Counted from the stretch's first letter, positions 53,481 to 63,798 are shown. The stretch is DNA of 64,000 bases from Microbacterium sp. Au-Mic1 (GCF_021341785.1 NZ_JAJTTF010000016.1:1-64000), one strand, 5' to 3'. The notes: generated by a model not told the origin, from the sequence alone. Numbers and translations: made by a program.

Positions 53481-54125
53481 CTAGAGCCGGTGCTCGTTGC
53501 GCGGCAGCACCTCGAGCACATGCGGCAGCTTGTTCGGGAAGCACGCCCGGAACAGCTCGGTGATCTGCGGATCGGATCCGTAGTCGTCCACGATCCGGAG
53601 TCCGATCATGGTGCTGATCAGCATGCCCTCGGCGAGGAAGGTGCGGGCCTCGTCTGCGTCGAGGCCCATGTCATCGCGGAAGAAGCGCCACACCTTCGCG
53701 AATCCCTGGCGCGCGGCGGCGCCGATGGCCGGGTTGCTGCCGAGGAGGTAGGCGTGCGCGAGCGTCTGATGCAGGCCGCGCACCTCAATGAGGTCGACGT
53801 ACGCCTCGCCGATGCGCTTGCCCAGCGGGCGCTCGCCCCCCTCGTCGGACGCCACGAGCGCCTCGCGGAAGACAGTGAGAAGGCGGTCGAGGGCGAACTC
53901 GATCGTCGCGAGGAAGAGGTTCTCCTTGGATCCGAACAGACGCACGACGTACGGCTGGCTGACGCCGGCGGCCTTGGCCACCTGGTCGGTGGTGGCGCCC
54001 TCGTAGCCGCGGGATCCGAAGACGGTGAGCGCCGCGAGGATGATCTGCGCGCGACGCTCCTGGGAGGAGAGGCGGCGACCGGAGTCCTCGCCGATGCCGG
54101 TGTCCGTGGGCGCTGCGGAGGTCAT
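53481..54125 (-). CDS. TetR family transcriptional regulator
   Basis: 214 residues. The helix-turn-helix region reads IILAALTVFGSRGYEGATTD followed by QVAKAAGVSQPYVVRLFGSK, then a ligand-binding helical domain. It is divergent from an MFS exporter and very probably represses it through the two GTAATCAT...ATTAC sites between them. TAACCT (54132-54137) lies six bases before the ATG, fitting a leaderless transcript. Confidence 0.94.
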   Translation of the reverse strand: MTSAAPTDTGIGEDSGRRLSSQERRAQIILAALTVFGSRGYEGATTDQVAKAAGVSQPYVVRLFGSKENLFLATIEFALDRLLTVFREALVASDEGGERPLGKRIGEAYVDLIEVRGLHQTLAHAYLLGSNPAIGAAARQGFAKVWRFFRDDMGLDADEARTFLAEGMLISTMIGLRIVDDYGSDPQITELFRACFPNKLPHVLEVLPRNEHRL

Positions 54126-54149
54126 GGCGAAAGGTTATCAGCGAATGAC

Positions 54150-54208
54150 TTGACTTTGTAATCATACGATTACTACATTGACTCCAGCGCTAGTAATCAT
54201 CCAATTAC
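54150..54208 (+). promoter_or_regulatory. MFS gene promoter with two TetR-type operators
   Basis: -35 TTGACT (54150-54155), 18-bp spacer, -10 TACATT (54174-54179). Operator A GTAATCATACGATTAC (54158-54173) fills the spacer; operator B GTAATCATCCAATTAC (54193-54208) lies 35 bp downstream. Both have inverted GTAAT arms. Confidence 0.75.
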
Positions 54209-54222
54209 AACTGGAGCTTCCC

Positions 54223-55710
54223 ATGACCGTTCCCTCACCCGCCCCGGCCGCTCGCCGGAGCCGCGCCGCTCTCGCTCCGCGGCGATCGCGCCCGGTCGCG
54301 CTCGTCATCGCCGCCGCCTCCCTGCCAATGTTCATGGCGACCCTCGACAACCTCGTCATGACCAACGCCCTGCCCGTGCTGCACCGCGAGATGGGCGCCA
54401 CGATCGAGCAGCTGCAGTGGTTCGTGAACGCCTACACCCTGGCTTTCGCCGGGGCGATCCTCGTCGCCTCCGCGCTCGGCGACAGGTTCGGCCGCCGCAC
54501 CGTGTTCGCCCTCGGCATCGCGCTGTTCGGGGCGGGCTCGCTGTTCGCGGCGCTCAGCACCGACCCTAGTCAGCTCATCGCCGCCCGCGCCGTGCAGGGG
54601 CTGGGCGCCGCCGCCGTCATGCCGCTGTCGCTCGCGCTGCTCACCGGCGCGGTGCCTGCCGCCCGCCGCCCGCTCGCGATCGGCATCTGGGGCGGTGTCT
54701 CCGGACTCGGCGTCGCCGTCGGCCCGCTCATCGGCGGCGCGATCATGGAGGGCTGGAACTGGCAGGCGATCTTCTGGATCAACGTGCCCGTCGCGGTGAT
54801 CGCGATCCCGCTCGCCCTGCTCGTGCTGGGCAACGACTTCGGCGCCCGCGTGCGCATCGACGTGCCGGGCGCGGTGCTCGCGGCCGGTGGCGTGCTCGCG
54901 CTCGTGCATGCGATCGTGCGCGGCAACGACGACGGCTGGGACACGATCGGCGTGATCGCCGAGCTCGCCCTGGGCGGCGCGCTCGTGATCGCGTTCCTGG
55001 TCTGGCAGCTGCGTTCGGCCACGCCGCTGGTGCCGCTGCGACTGTTCCGGGACCGGTCGTTCTCGCTCACGAACGTCGTCGGCTTCGCCTTCAGCTTCGG
55101 CACGTTCGGATCCGTCTTCATCCTGATCCAATTCCTGCAGGTGGTGCAGGGGGCGACTCCACTCGAGGCCGCCGTGCAGACCACGCCCTGGACGCTCGCC
55201 CCGATGTTCGTGGCGCCGCTCGCAGGCCTGATCGCCCCGCGCGTCGGCACCAGGGTCCTGCTCGTGACGGGCCTGCTGCTGCAGGGCATCGCGCTGGGCT
55301 GGCTCGCCGCGCTGCTCGCCACGGACGTGCCGTACGCCGCCCTCGTCGCGCCCTTCATCCTCGCCGGCGTCGGCATGGGCCTCGTGTTCGCCCCCTCGGC
55401 GACGGCGCTGCTCGCCACGCTCGGCCTCGTCGACCACGCCAAGGCGTCGGGCGTCAACTCCACGCTCCGCGAGCTGGGCGTCGCCCTCGGCACCGCCGTG
55501 ATGACCGCGATCTTCGTGGGCGCGGGCGGCCAGCTGCTGCCCGACCACTACGTCGACGCCGCCCGCCCCGCCGTGTTCACCGGCGCCGCGGTGCTGCTGG
55601 TCGCCACGGTCATCGCGCTCTGGCTGCCGGCCGGCAGGGGCGGGCACGTGGACGATGCGGCCGGCGTCGAGGCGGAGTCCGCTGCACCGGAGCCCGTCGC
55701 CGCTGGCTGA
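54223..55710 (+). CDS. MFS transporter, DHA2 family multidrug exporter
   Basis: 495 residues, about 14 helices. Motif A LGDRFGRRTVFALGIALFG lies in the loop after helix 2, motif C GPLIGGAIMEGWNWQAIFWI in helix 5, and VMTNALPVLHREMGATIEQ in the first loop, all typical of EmrB/QacA proton-drug antiporters. GGAG lies six bases before the ATG at 54223. Controlled by the divergent TetR gene. Substrates cannot be predicted. Confidence 0.94.
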   Translation: MTVPSPAPAARRSRAALAPRRSRPVALVIAAASLPMFMATLDNLVMTNALPVLHREMGATIEQLQWFVNAYTLAFAGAILVASALGDRFGRRTVFALGIALFGAGSLFAALSTDPSQLIAARAVQGLGAAAVMPLSLALLTGAVPAARRPLAIGIWGGVSGLGVAVGPLIGGAIMEGWNWQAIFWINVPVAVIAIPLALLVLGNDFGARVRIDVPGAVLAAGGVLALVHAIVRGNDDGWDTIGVIAELALGGALVIAFLVWQLRSATPLVPLRLFRDRSFSLTNVVGFAFSFGTFGSVFILIQFLQVVQGATPLEAAVQTTPWTLAPMFVAPLAGLIAPRVGTRVLLVTGLLLQGIALGWLAALLATDVPYAALVAPFILAGVGMGLVFAPSATALLATLGLVDHAKASGVNSTLRELGVALGTAVMTAIFVGAGGQLLPDHYVDAARPAVFTGAAVLLVATVIALWLPAGRGGHVDDAAGVEAESAAPEPVAAG

Positions 55711-55771
55711 TCCCCTCGGTGCCCGTCCCGCTCGCTCGCCTGGACTCCGACTCGGCCGTTCGGCTGAGGGA

Positions 55772-55819
55772 TTCCCGGATGGCGGATGGATCCGCTCGGT
55801 TCCTTCAGCCATCCGGGAA
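55772..55819. repeat. Inverted repeat after the MFS gene
   Basis: TTCCCGGATGGC (55772-55783) and its exact complement GCCATCCGGGAA (55808-55819) around a 24-bp centre. It is additional to the terminator at 55899. Confidence 0.7.
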
Positions 55820-55898
55820 ATGTTCAGTCAGTTGAGTCGCGACCCTGGACTCGCCGATGGCCTGGATCCAAGCCGGTACGGACCATCAGGGGATAGAC

Positions 55899-55934
55899 GA
55901 AGGGGCCCGGATCCGATCGGATCCGGGCCCCTTC
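55899..55934. terminator. Long perfect terminator hairpin between MFS gene and guaB
   Basis: GAAGGGGCCCGGATCC pairs perfectly with GGATCCGGGCCCCTTC around GATC. It lies nine bases beyond the guaB stop. Confidence 0.8.
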
Positions 55935-55942
55935 TGGTCGTC

Positions 55943-57619
<1,677 letters not shown>

Positions 57620-58099
57620 TCAGGCGGTGATGGTCGCGGTGCCGGTTCCGCCCAGCACCTCGGCGGTGATGGTGCCGCCCACAGGGGCGACGTTGTTGAA
57701 GGTGACCTTGACCTGGTTGCTCGTCGTGGCCGTCACCTGGAAGATGACGGGGCCGCCGGTGGCCGGGTCGCCGCTGACGAACGTCAGGCCGGAGAGCCCG
57801 GAGTACGACGCCGCCGCCGCACCGTTCGCGAAGATGAAGGTGACCAGCGTGCCAGCCTTGAGGGCACCGTCCACGTAGTTGGCGCCGTCGGTGTACTGGC
57901 CCTGGATCTTGAAGTTCGGGTTGGTGCCGACCTTGGGATTGGCGGTGGCCGTGACTTCCGCGTAGTTCGCCTCCGGTGCCGTCTCGCTCGCGGCCGCGAG
58001 CGGCGCCGCCGCCGCCGCGGCGATGACCGGCAGCGACCACGCGGCGCCCTTGACGATCGTGCGGCGAGGGAAGCCGCGCTCGGAACGGATCTCGGTCAT
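57620..58099 (-). CDS. Small secreted protein with Tat-like signal
   Basis: 159 residues. The N-terminus has twin arginines in FPRRTIVKGAAWSLPVIAA, then an Ala-rich core ending near PLAAASETA. The mature part of about 110 residues is Thr/Ala/Gly/Val-rich, free of cysteine, with beta-strand patterns (FKIQGQYTDGANYVDGALKA; TSNQVKVTFNNVAPVGGTIT). I do not recognise a domain; an Ig-like or adhesive fold would fit. ATG 58099 has GGAG six bases upstream. Monocistronic, between guaB and an AraC-type regulator. Confidence 0.8.
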   Translation of the reverse strand: MTEIRSERGFPRRTIVKGAAWSLPVIAAAAAAPLAAASETAPEANYAEVTATANPKVGTNPNFKIQGQYTDGANYVDGALKAGTLVTFIFANGAAAASYSGLSGLTFVSGDPATGGPVIFQVTATTSNQVKVTFNNVAPVGGTITAEVLGGTGTATITA

Positions 58100-58264
58100 G
58101 GGGATGCTCCAGTTCGTTATCGCCTCACGCATACGGACATGCGGGAGCCGTTGAGACCGCTCCCGCGGGTTCGGGGCGGTGGTCCTCCGGTATCCAATCG
58201 ACCCCGCTCCGCGCTCCCGCCCGCGTTCCCCGACCCGGTCGACCCACGTGCGAATCCGGTCGCG

Positions 58265-59206
58265 TCAGGTATGAAGACCGTCGGCGACTCCCCCACGTCT
58301 TCCGCCGGCCCGCAGGCGCGAGGGCGACGCGAGGCCCTCCGCCGAGATCGCCCGGGCGAGGCTCGAGCCGTTGCTGAATCCGACCCGCGCGGCGATCGCG
58401 TCGACGGTCTGCGCCGTGGAGGCGGATTCCTGCAGCAGCGCCACGGCGGCGGCGACGCGGATGCGGCGGATCTCCTGGCGGATCGTCCGACCCGACGGCT
58501 GGAACTCGCGTTCGAGGTGACGCAGCGAGACGCTCATCTCGGTGGCCACCGCGGATGGGGTGAGGGCCGCCTCGGTGTACCGCCGCTGGAGGATCGCCAG
58601 GGCGCGCAGATGCAGGGAGTGCACTGACGCCACTCCCGCTCTGCCGACCCCTCGCCGGATGGCGACGAGGATCATGTCGCGCAGGATCGGGGCGAAGCGC
58701 TCCCGGGAGAGGAGGTCGAGCGGGCCTCCGCTGTGGAGCGTGTGCACGAACGCGGCGATCGGGCCCAGCAGCACCGCGTCCTCGAGGAGGATCGCCGAGT
58801 TCCGCGGCAGCGACAGCTCGGGAAACGCGTCCACCGGCATGCCGACGGCGATCACGTCGCTTTCGTGCGATGTCGATATCCGCACCGATGCGGTGCCGGT
58901 CACGAGGACGCCCTGGGCGTCGCCGATCTCGACGGGCCCGCTCCTGGACGGGATCCGCACGGGTCCGCCGCGCACCAGAAGCAGCCGCATGCGACCGGCG
59001 GCGACGCCCGATGTGCGGTCGGCACCAGGAGGGAGCGCGTGCGCGGCGATGGTGATGTCGCCGAGGATCAGGCGAGGCGGAGATCCGGTGGGAGCGGACC
59101 GGGTCGGCTGATCGCCGGGTTCCGCGGCCCACGCCGCATCGCTCTTCGCCCCCGCGGAGCGCAGCCACGCGACGGCGTCGCCGGACGGCGATCGCTGCAC
59201 CAGCAT
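58265..59206 (-). CDS. AraC family transcriptional regulator
   Basis: 313 residues. The last 100 residues carry the double helix-turn-helix of AraC/XylS proteins: ALTPSAVATEMSVSLRHLER, REFQPSGRTIRQEIRRIRV, and VDAIAARVGFSNGSSLARAI. The N-terminal 190 residues resemble the AraC-binding-like domain (ADALPP, VRIPSRSGPVEIGDAQGVLV). ATG 59206 is chosen for GGGGAGG five bases upstream; the frame extends to 59350 without similarity. A Pro/Gly/Arg-rich tail follows the HTH. It may control the adjacent secreted-protein gene, which lies in the same direction (inference). Confidence 0.88.
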   Translation of the reverse strand: MLVQRSPSGDAVAWLRSAGAKSDAAWAAEPGDQPTRSAPTGSPPRLILGDITIAAHALPPGADRTSGVAAGRMRLLLVRGGPVRIPSRSGPVEIGDAQGVLVTGTASVRISTSHESDVIAVGMPVDAFPELSLPRNSAILLEDAVLLGPIAAFVHTLHSGGPLDLLSRERFAPILRDMILVAIRRGVGRAGVASVHSLHLRALAILQRRYTEAALTPSAVATEMSVSLRHLEREFQPSGRTIRQEIRRIRVAAAVALLQESASTAQTVDAIAARVGFSNGSSLARAISAEGLASPSRLRAGGRRGGVADGLHT

Positions 59207-59401
59207 CTCGCCTCCCCAGGCTCCCCAGCGCCGGTCCGGATCCGCCGCAGACGTGCGTTCGCATCGTGCGGATCGACTCGACCGGTCGGTCTTCGACTCC
59301 CTGCAGACGTCGCGTGCGGAGCTTCGGGTCGCTCGTCGACGCATCGTCACATCGAAGGAGCGACCCGCGGGTGAGAAGTGACGCGGACCTGAGGCGGCGC
59401 G

Positions 59402-60361
59402 TCAGGGCACGTGGATCGTGTCGGTGCCGGGGTTCGACTCGTGGACCGTGCCACGGCCGGATCGGATGCGGCGGGCGGCGAGCGCGAGGTCGATCAGGAA
59501 CACGGCGATCGCGACCCACACGATCGCGAAGCCGATCCACCGTTCGGTCGGCATCGGCTCGTGCATGACGAGCACGCCGACCAGGAACTGCATGATCGGG
59601 GTGATGAACTGGATCATGCCGATCACGGTCAGCCCGATCCGGCGGGTTCCCGCGGCGAACAGCAGCAACGGCACCGCGGTGGCGACACCCGCGAAGGCGA
59701 GCAGGCTCGCATGCAGCGCACCGTTCGCGCCCATCGTGATCCCCGTGGTGAGACCCACCGCGATCAGCTGCACGACAGCGACCGGCAGCAGCCAGAACGA
59801 CTCCAGGGTGAGTCCGCTCACGGCGTCGACCGAGGGGCCGATCTTCTTCTTGACGAGCCCGTAGATGCCGAATGAGGCGGTCAGCGAGAGCGCGATCCAC
59901 GGGAACGTGCCGTGGGCGAAGACGATCACCAGCACCGCGACGGTCGCGATCCCGATCGCGACCCACTGCAGCCGGCGCAGCTTCTCCTTCAGCACGAAGA
60001 CGCCCAGCAGCATGGTGCCGATCGGGTTGATGAAGTAGCCGAGGCTGGTCTCGACGATCTCGCCGTTCAGGGTGGCGAGGACGAACACCTGCCAGTTGAT
60101 GTAGATCAGAACCCCGGCGAGCGCCGTCAGCGCGAGCAGCCGCGGCTGCCGGACGATCGCCATCAACGGCTTCCAGCCGCGGGTGATCGCCAGCAGGATG
60201 AGGCAGAACACGAAGGAGAGCGCGACCCGCCAGGCGACCAGCTCCCAGGGGCCGGTCGGCGCCAGCAGCAGGAAGTAGAGCGGCAGCACGCCCCACAGCA
60301 GGTATGCGCCGATCGCGGAGGCGACGCCCACGGTCTGGGCGCTGCGCGGGGTGGTGGTCAC
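59402..60361 (-). CDS. rarD: EamA family transporter RarD
   Basis: 319 residues, ten hydrophobic helices in two EamA repeats. Marks of RarD: AYLLWGVLPLYFLLLAP, VLIYINWQVFVLATLNGEIV, ETSLGYFINPIGTMLLGVFV, ESFWLLPVAVVQLI and IGMIQFITPIMQFLVGVLVM. RarD was named for chloramphenicol sensitivity, and its substrate is unknown. The GTG at 60361 is preceded by TAGGGT (60368-60373) six bases upstream, another leaderless pattern. Confidence 0.95.
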   Translation of the reverse strand: MTTTPRSAQTVGVASAIGAYLLWGVLPLYFLLLAPTGPWELVAWRVALSFVFCLILLAITRGWKPLMAIVRQPRLLALTALAGVLIYINWQVFVLATLNGEIVETSLGYFINPIGTMLLGVFVLKEKLRRLQWVAIGIATVAVLVIVFAHGTFPWIALSLTASFGIYGLVKKKIGPSVDAVSGLTLESFWLLPVAVVQLIAVGLTTGITMGANGALHASLLAFAGVATAVPLLLFAAGTRRIGLTVIGMIQFITPIMQFLVGVLVMHEPMPTERWIGFAIVWVAIAVFLIDLALAARRIRSGRGTVHESNPGTDTIHVP

Positions 60362-60445
60362 CGGTCAACCCTATTGCCGCAGGAAGGACGCGCGGCCTGC
60401 CGAATCCGATCCGCACGCGGATCCGCCTCCGGTCCCCGCCCACGA

Positions 60446-60480
60446 CGAAGGCCCGGATGCACAGGGCATCCGGGCCTTCG
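60446..60480. terminator. Terminator hairpin after groES
   Basis: CGAAGGCCCGGATGC pairs with GCATCCGGGCCTTCG around ACAGG, 16 bases past the stop codon. Confidence 0.8.
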
Positions 60481-60496
60481 AGACGTCAGTGGGCGC

Positions 60497-60793
60497 TCAG
60501 CGCACCACGACGGCGAGCACGTCGCGCGCGGACAGCACGAGGAACTCCTCGGCGCCGAACTTCACCTCGGTGCCGCCGTACTTGCTGTAGAGCACGCGGT
60601 CGCCGACGGCGACGTCGAGCGGAACGCGGTTGCCGTTGTCGTCGATGCGACCGGGACCCACGGCCACGACCTCGCCCTCCTGGGGCTTCTCCTTGGCAGT
60701 GTCGGGGATGACCAGGCCACTCGCGGTGGTCTGCTCGGCCTCGACCTGCTTGATGACGATGCGGTCCTCGAGCGGCTTGATGGAAACCGACAC
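60497..60793 (-). CDS. groES: Co-chaperonin GroES
   Basis: 98 residues. Complete family sequence: [20 protein letters not shown], mobile loop [27 protein letters not shown], and [21 protein letters not shown] start with AGAGG upstream. It caps GroEL during folding. groEL does not follow; a terminator does, so the chaperonin subunit must be encoded elsewhere. Confidence 0.99.
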   Translation of the reverse strand: MSVSIKPLEDRIVIKQVEAEQTTASGLVIPDTAKEKPQEGEVVAVGPGRIDDNGNRVPLDVAVGDRVLYSKYGGTEVKFGAEEFLVLSARDVLAVVVR

Positions 60794-60825
60794 GGTCTAC
60801 CTCTTTCTTGACGGTTCAAGACTGA

Positions 60826-60898
60826 TTAGCACCCTCAGCCCGAGAGTGCTAACGACAGTCTAGGCGCATCGCTGGCACTCATGCAATCAGAGTGCCAG
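60826..60898 (-). promoter_or_regulatory. groES promoter with CIRCE and a second CIRCE-like repeat
   Basis: CIRCE at 60826-60852: TTAGCACCC, nine bases, GAGTGCTAA, one mismatch from the HrcA consensus. -10 TAGACT (60857-60862) and -35 TTGCAT (60881-60886), 18 bp apart. A second 9-9-9 repeat, CTGGCACTC/GAGTGCCAG (60872-60898), encloses the -35. Confidence 0.88.
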
Positions 60899-60961
60899 TC
60901 GCGTGACGTCTCGAGGGGGCAGACGCCGGTCCGCCCACGGCGGACGGATAGCCTGGACCGC

Positions 60962-62158
60962 GTGGATATGAGCGAACTGCGAACGCTGCTGACGCCCGAG
61001 GCGCTGCGGGCGATCGACGAGCTCGGCGAGATCGGATCCACGGATGCGGCCGCCCGCGCTGTCATGCGCCTGCGGTCCGAGGGGCACTCCCCGGAATTCG
61101 TGTCCGCCGTGGTCGGCCAGGCGCGGCTGCGCACGAAGGCGGCGGCGAAATTCGGCGAGTTCGCGGACCGGATGCTGTTCACGCGCGCCGGCCTGGAGCA
61201 GGCGACCAGGCTCGCGGTCGCCGCACGTCATGCCGGTCGGATGCGCGCCGCCGGGGTCGCGCACGTTTCCGACCTCGGCTGCGGGATCGGCGGCGACGCG
61301 CTCGCCTTCGCCGGCGCAGGACTGCGGGTCACGGCCGTGGACGCCGACGAGGTCACGGCCGCGCTGGCGGCGTACAACCTGGCGCCGTTCGGATCCGACG
61401 CCGAGGTGCGGCACGGATTCGCGGAGGATCACGCGCCCTCCGAGGGCACCGAGTCGGCGGCGGTGTGGCTGGATCCGGCCCGGCGCACGGCGGGGCATTC
61501 CGAGACCCGTCGCGTGGCCGCAGACGACTACTCCCCCTCGCTGGACTGGGCGTTCGCGCTCGCCGCGCACATCCCCACCGGCATCAAGCTCGGGCCCGCC
61601 CACGACCGCGACGCGATCCCCGCCGATGTCGAGGCGCAGTGGGTGAGCGCGGACGGCGACGTCGTGGAGCTCGTGCTGTGGTCGGGCGTGCTGGCACGCG
61701 AGGGCGTCCGGCGGGCGGCCCTCGTGATCCGCGGCGACCGGGCGCACGAACTGACCGCCCCGGCCGACACCGAGGACGCGGAGGTGCGCGAGCTCGGCGC
61801 GTATGTGCACGAGCCCGACGGCGCCGTGATCCGCGCACGCCTGATCGGCGACCTCGCGCGCAGCATCGACGCCGGCATGCTGGATCCGCACATCGCGTAT
61901 CTGACGTCCGACGCTCCAGCCGACAGCCCGTTCGCGGCGTCGTTCCGGGTGCGCGAGGTGCTGCCGATGAACCCGAAGGCGATCGGGGCCGCCCTCAAGA
62001 CAGCCGGAATCGGACGCCTGGAGATCAAGAAGCGCGGCGTGGACGTGGATCCGGCCGCGTTCCGCAAGAAGCTGAACCTGCGCGGGGCCGCCGAGGCGAC
62101 CCTGATCCTCGTGCGCATCGGCGACAGACGGCACGCGATCCTCGCAGACCGGGTCTGA
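60962..62158 (+). CDS. Class I SAM-dependent methyltransferase (THUMP-like)
   Basis: 398 residues. The SAM-binding motif I is VSDLGCGIGGDALAFAGAGL followed by VTAVDADEVTAALAAYN, with WLDPARR as the motif IV-like segment. The C-terminal part (MNPKAIGAALKTAGIGRLEI then KKRGVDVDP) matches the THUMP-like domain of this actinobacterial family; an RNA substrate is possible but unproven. I prefer GTG 60962 because TAGCCT (60949-60954) ends seven bases upstream; the ATG at 60968 would drop two residues. Divergent from groES. Confidence 0.87.
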   Translation: MDMSELRTLLTPEALRAIDELGEIGSTDAAARAVMRLRSEGHSPEFVSAVVGQARLRTKAAAKFGEFADRMLFTRAGLEQATRLAVAARHAGRMRAAGVAHVSDLGCGIGGDALAFAGAGLRVTAVDADEVTAALAAYNLAPFGSDAEVRHGFAEDHAPSEGTESAAVWLDPARRTAGHSETRRVAADDYSPSLDWAFALAAHIPTGIKLGPAHDRDAIPADVEAQWVSADGDVVELVLWSGVLAREGVRRAALVIRGDRAHELTAPADTEDAEVRELGAYVHEPDGAVIRARLIGDLARSIDAGMLDPHIAYLTSDAPADSPFAASFRVREVLPMNPKAIGAALKTAGIGRLEIKKRGVDVDPAAFRKKLNLRGAAEATLILVRIGDRRHAILADRV

Positions 62159-62159
62159 C

Positions 62160-63353
62160 TCAGTTCGCGGCGCCCGCGTTCATCCAGAAGCCCCGGTCCT
62201 CCGGGGTGACCACCAGATACTGGCCCGCATAGGGCGGCGCCCAGAATTCGAGGCGCACTGCCGGATGCGCTGCGGTCTGCCCCAGGCTCATGCTGAGCGA
62301 CGGCTGCTCCTCGCCTGAGAACGGATCCACGGTCACGTCGCTGCTCGGCGCGCAGGTCTTCTGCATGCCGCCGTCCTCCACGACGAGGCATCGGCCGCCG
62401 GTCCCGTCGTCGCCGAGCCACACCGGGATCTTTCCGACCCGTCCGACGATCTGCGCATAGACGAGATGGTTCGCCGAGACGACCCTCTTCATCATCGCGC
62501 GCTCATCCGCGCTCATTCCCGAGGCGCCGTCGTACATCATCTGGTAGCGGTTCAGCACGGCGAGCGGCTGACCACGCGCGGTCAGGATGATCGTGCCTGC
62601 GTAGCCGTCTCCGGATGTGACTCCGGTCAGCTGAGGGGACGCTCCGTCCTGCTGACTGGAGACGTAGAGTGGACGCTCGCCGACCTGCTCGCGGGTCTGG
62701 CACTGCTTCTGAGAAGGCGCACCGCTCACATCGAGGATCCCGCAGATCAGGTTCCCGTTCGCCTGCGAGGCGTACCACAGCAGGCCCTCGTGCTCTCGGG
62801 CGAGCAGGAGCAGCGACCCGGGGTCGAAGTCGTCGTTCGCAGCCGCGACAGCCGCCTCGCGCGCCCCCTCCCCCTCCCGCAGGGCAAGCCCGATGTCGGG
62901 GGGCCTCGGGATCGCGACGCCGATCAGCACGCCGACGAGGAGCAGCCCGGCCAGGCCGCCGACGAGGTAGCGCGGACGCTTCCAGCGGCCCGTCGCGAGC
63001 CAGGCCCGGATCCCGGCACGACCCGTCTCGAACAGCCGACGTTGTCCCGTTTCACCGACGACATCGCCGGATCCGTCGGAGGAACGGGACATCATCGGCG
63101 GAGCGGGGGCGGCGTGCGGGGGTCCCTCGTTCCGCTGCGTTTCGTCTCGGTCGGCTTCGCCGTCCTCGCTCAACGACCCCGTGGGGAGGGACACAGCGGC
63201 CTGCCGCTGCACCGACCCTGTGGGGAGGGGAAGGGCGGCTCGCCGCAGCGCCGTCAAGCGCGCGGCCTCGTCCCGGCTCAGCCCGGAACCGTCCCGGCCG
63301 AAGGCACGGCGTTCCAGTTCGCGCCGTTCCTCCTCCTGCGCCGGATCCGTCAT
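62160..63353 (-). CDS. Membrane protein of unknown function with repeat-derived N-terminal segment
   Basis: 397 residues. The cytoplasmic N-terminus (DPAQEEERRELERRAFGRDG) is followed by LPTGSVQRQAAVSLPTGS and LSEDGEADRDETQRNEG, the last translated from a REP-like repeat. One helix lies near residues 130-150; the rest is extracytoplasmic with cysteines in LICGILDV, KQCQT, RCLVVED and KTCAPSS, which may form disulfides. I do not recognise the domain. It follows the DUF4190-like gene by four bases, and that gene overlaps tsaD, so all three may be co-transcribed. Confidence 0.78.
   Translation of the reverse strand: MTDPAQEEERRELERRAFGRDGSGLSRDEAARLTALRRAALPLPTGSVQRQAAVSLPTGSLSEDGEADRDETQRNEGPPHAAPAPPMMSRSSDGSGDVVGETGQRRLFETGRAGIRAWLATGRWKRPRYLVGGLAGLLLVGVLIGVAIPRPPDIGLALREGEGAREAAVAAANDDFDPGSLLLLAREHEGLLWYASQANGNLICGILDVSGAPSQKQCQTREQVGERPLYVSSQQDGASPQLTGVTSGDGYAGTIILTARGQPLAVLNRYQMMYDGASGMSADERAMMKRVVSANHLVYAQIVGRVGKIPVWLGDDGTGGRCLVVEDGGMQKTCAPSSDVTVDPFSGEEQPSLSMSLGQTAAHPAVRLEFWAPPYAGQYLVVTPEDRGFWMNAGAAN
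63138..63178. repeat. REP-like repeat inside a coding sequence
   Basis: CGTTTCGTCTCGGTCGGC then TTCGCCGTCCTCGCTCAACG, the same element as at 38763 but read in frame as part of the 62160-63353 protein. Confidence 0.8.
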
Positions 63354-63357
63354 GGCG

Positions 63358-63798
63358 CTATCCGAACCAGCCGAACCGGTAGGCGGCCCAGAGCAGCCAT
63401 CCCGCGCTGTACAGCGTGGCCACGCACCCGAGCACGAGCGCCCAGACCGCGATGACACGGTTCTCCTCCGGCCGGCGCAGCGACATGATCGCGGCGATGA
63501 CCGAGACGATCGCGACGGGGATCCCCCAGCCGACGAACAGCGCGGCGAACAGCGCGACGATCGCGGACAGCAGCGCCCACGGCGCGAGCCGGGGCTCGGC
63601 GGGCGCCGGCACGGGTGCTTCGGTGCCGTCCGTGGGGTGCCACTCCTCGTGCGCCACCGCCGCACCGTCGCGGTCGAGTTCCATTTCCTCGGGCTCGATC
63701 CCGCCGTCCAGCTGGGGCCCGCTCTCCACGCCCACGGGCACGGGAGCCGTCGGCAGCCGCGTGTAGCGCTGCGGATCCTTGCCGTCCGCGGTCGCCAT
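63358..63798 (-). CDS. DUF4190-like membrane protein
   Basis: 146 residues. The first 70 are hydrophilic, acidic and Pro-rich; two helices follow (LAPWALLSAIVALFAALFVG and VWALVLGCVATLYSAGWLLW) with the SLRRPEEN loop between them, the two-helix pattern of DUF4190. The function is unknown. The start ATG overlaps the tsaD stop (TGATG); a second ATG three bases earlier is equally possible. Confidence 0.75.
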   Translation of the reverse strand: MATADGKDPQRYTRLPTAPVPVGVESGPQLDGGIEPEEMELDRDGAAVAHEEWHPTDGTEAPVPAPAEPRLAPWALLSAIVALFAALFVGWGIPVAIVSVIAAIMSLRRPEENRVIAVWALVLGCVATLYSAGWLLWAAYRFGWFG

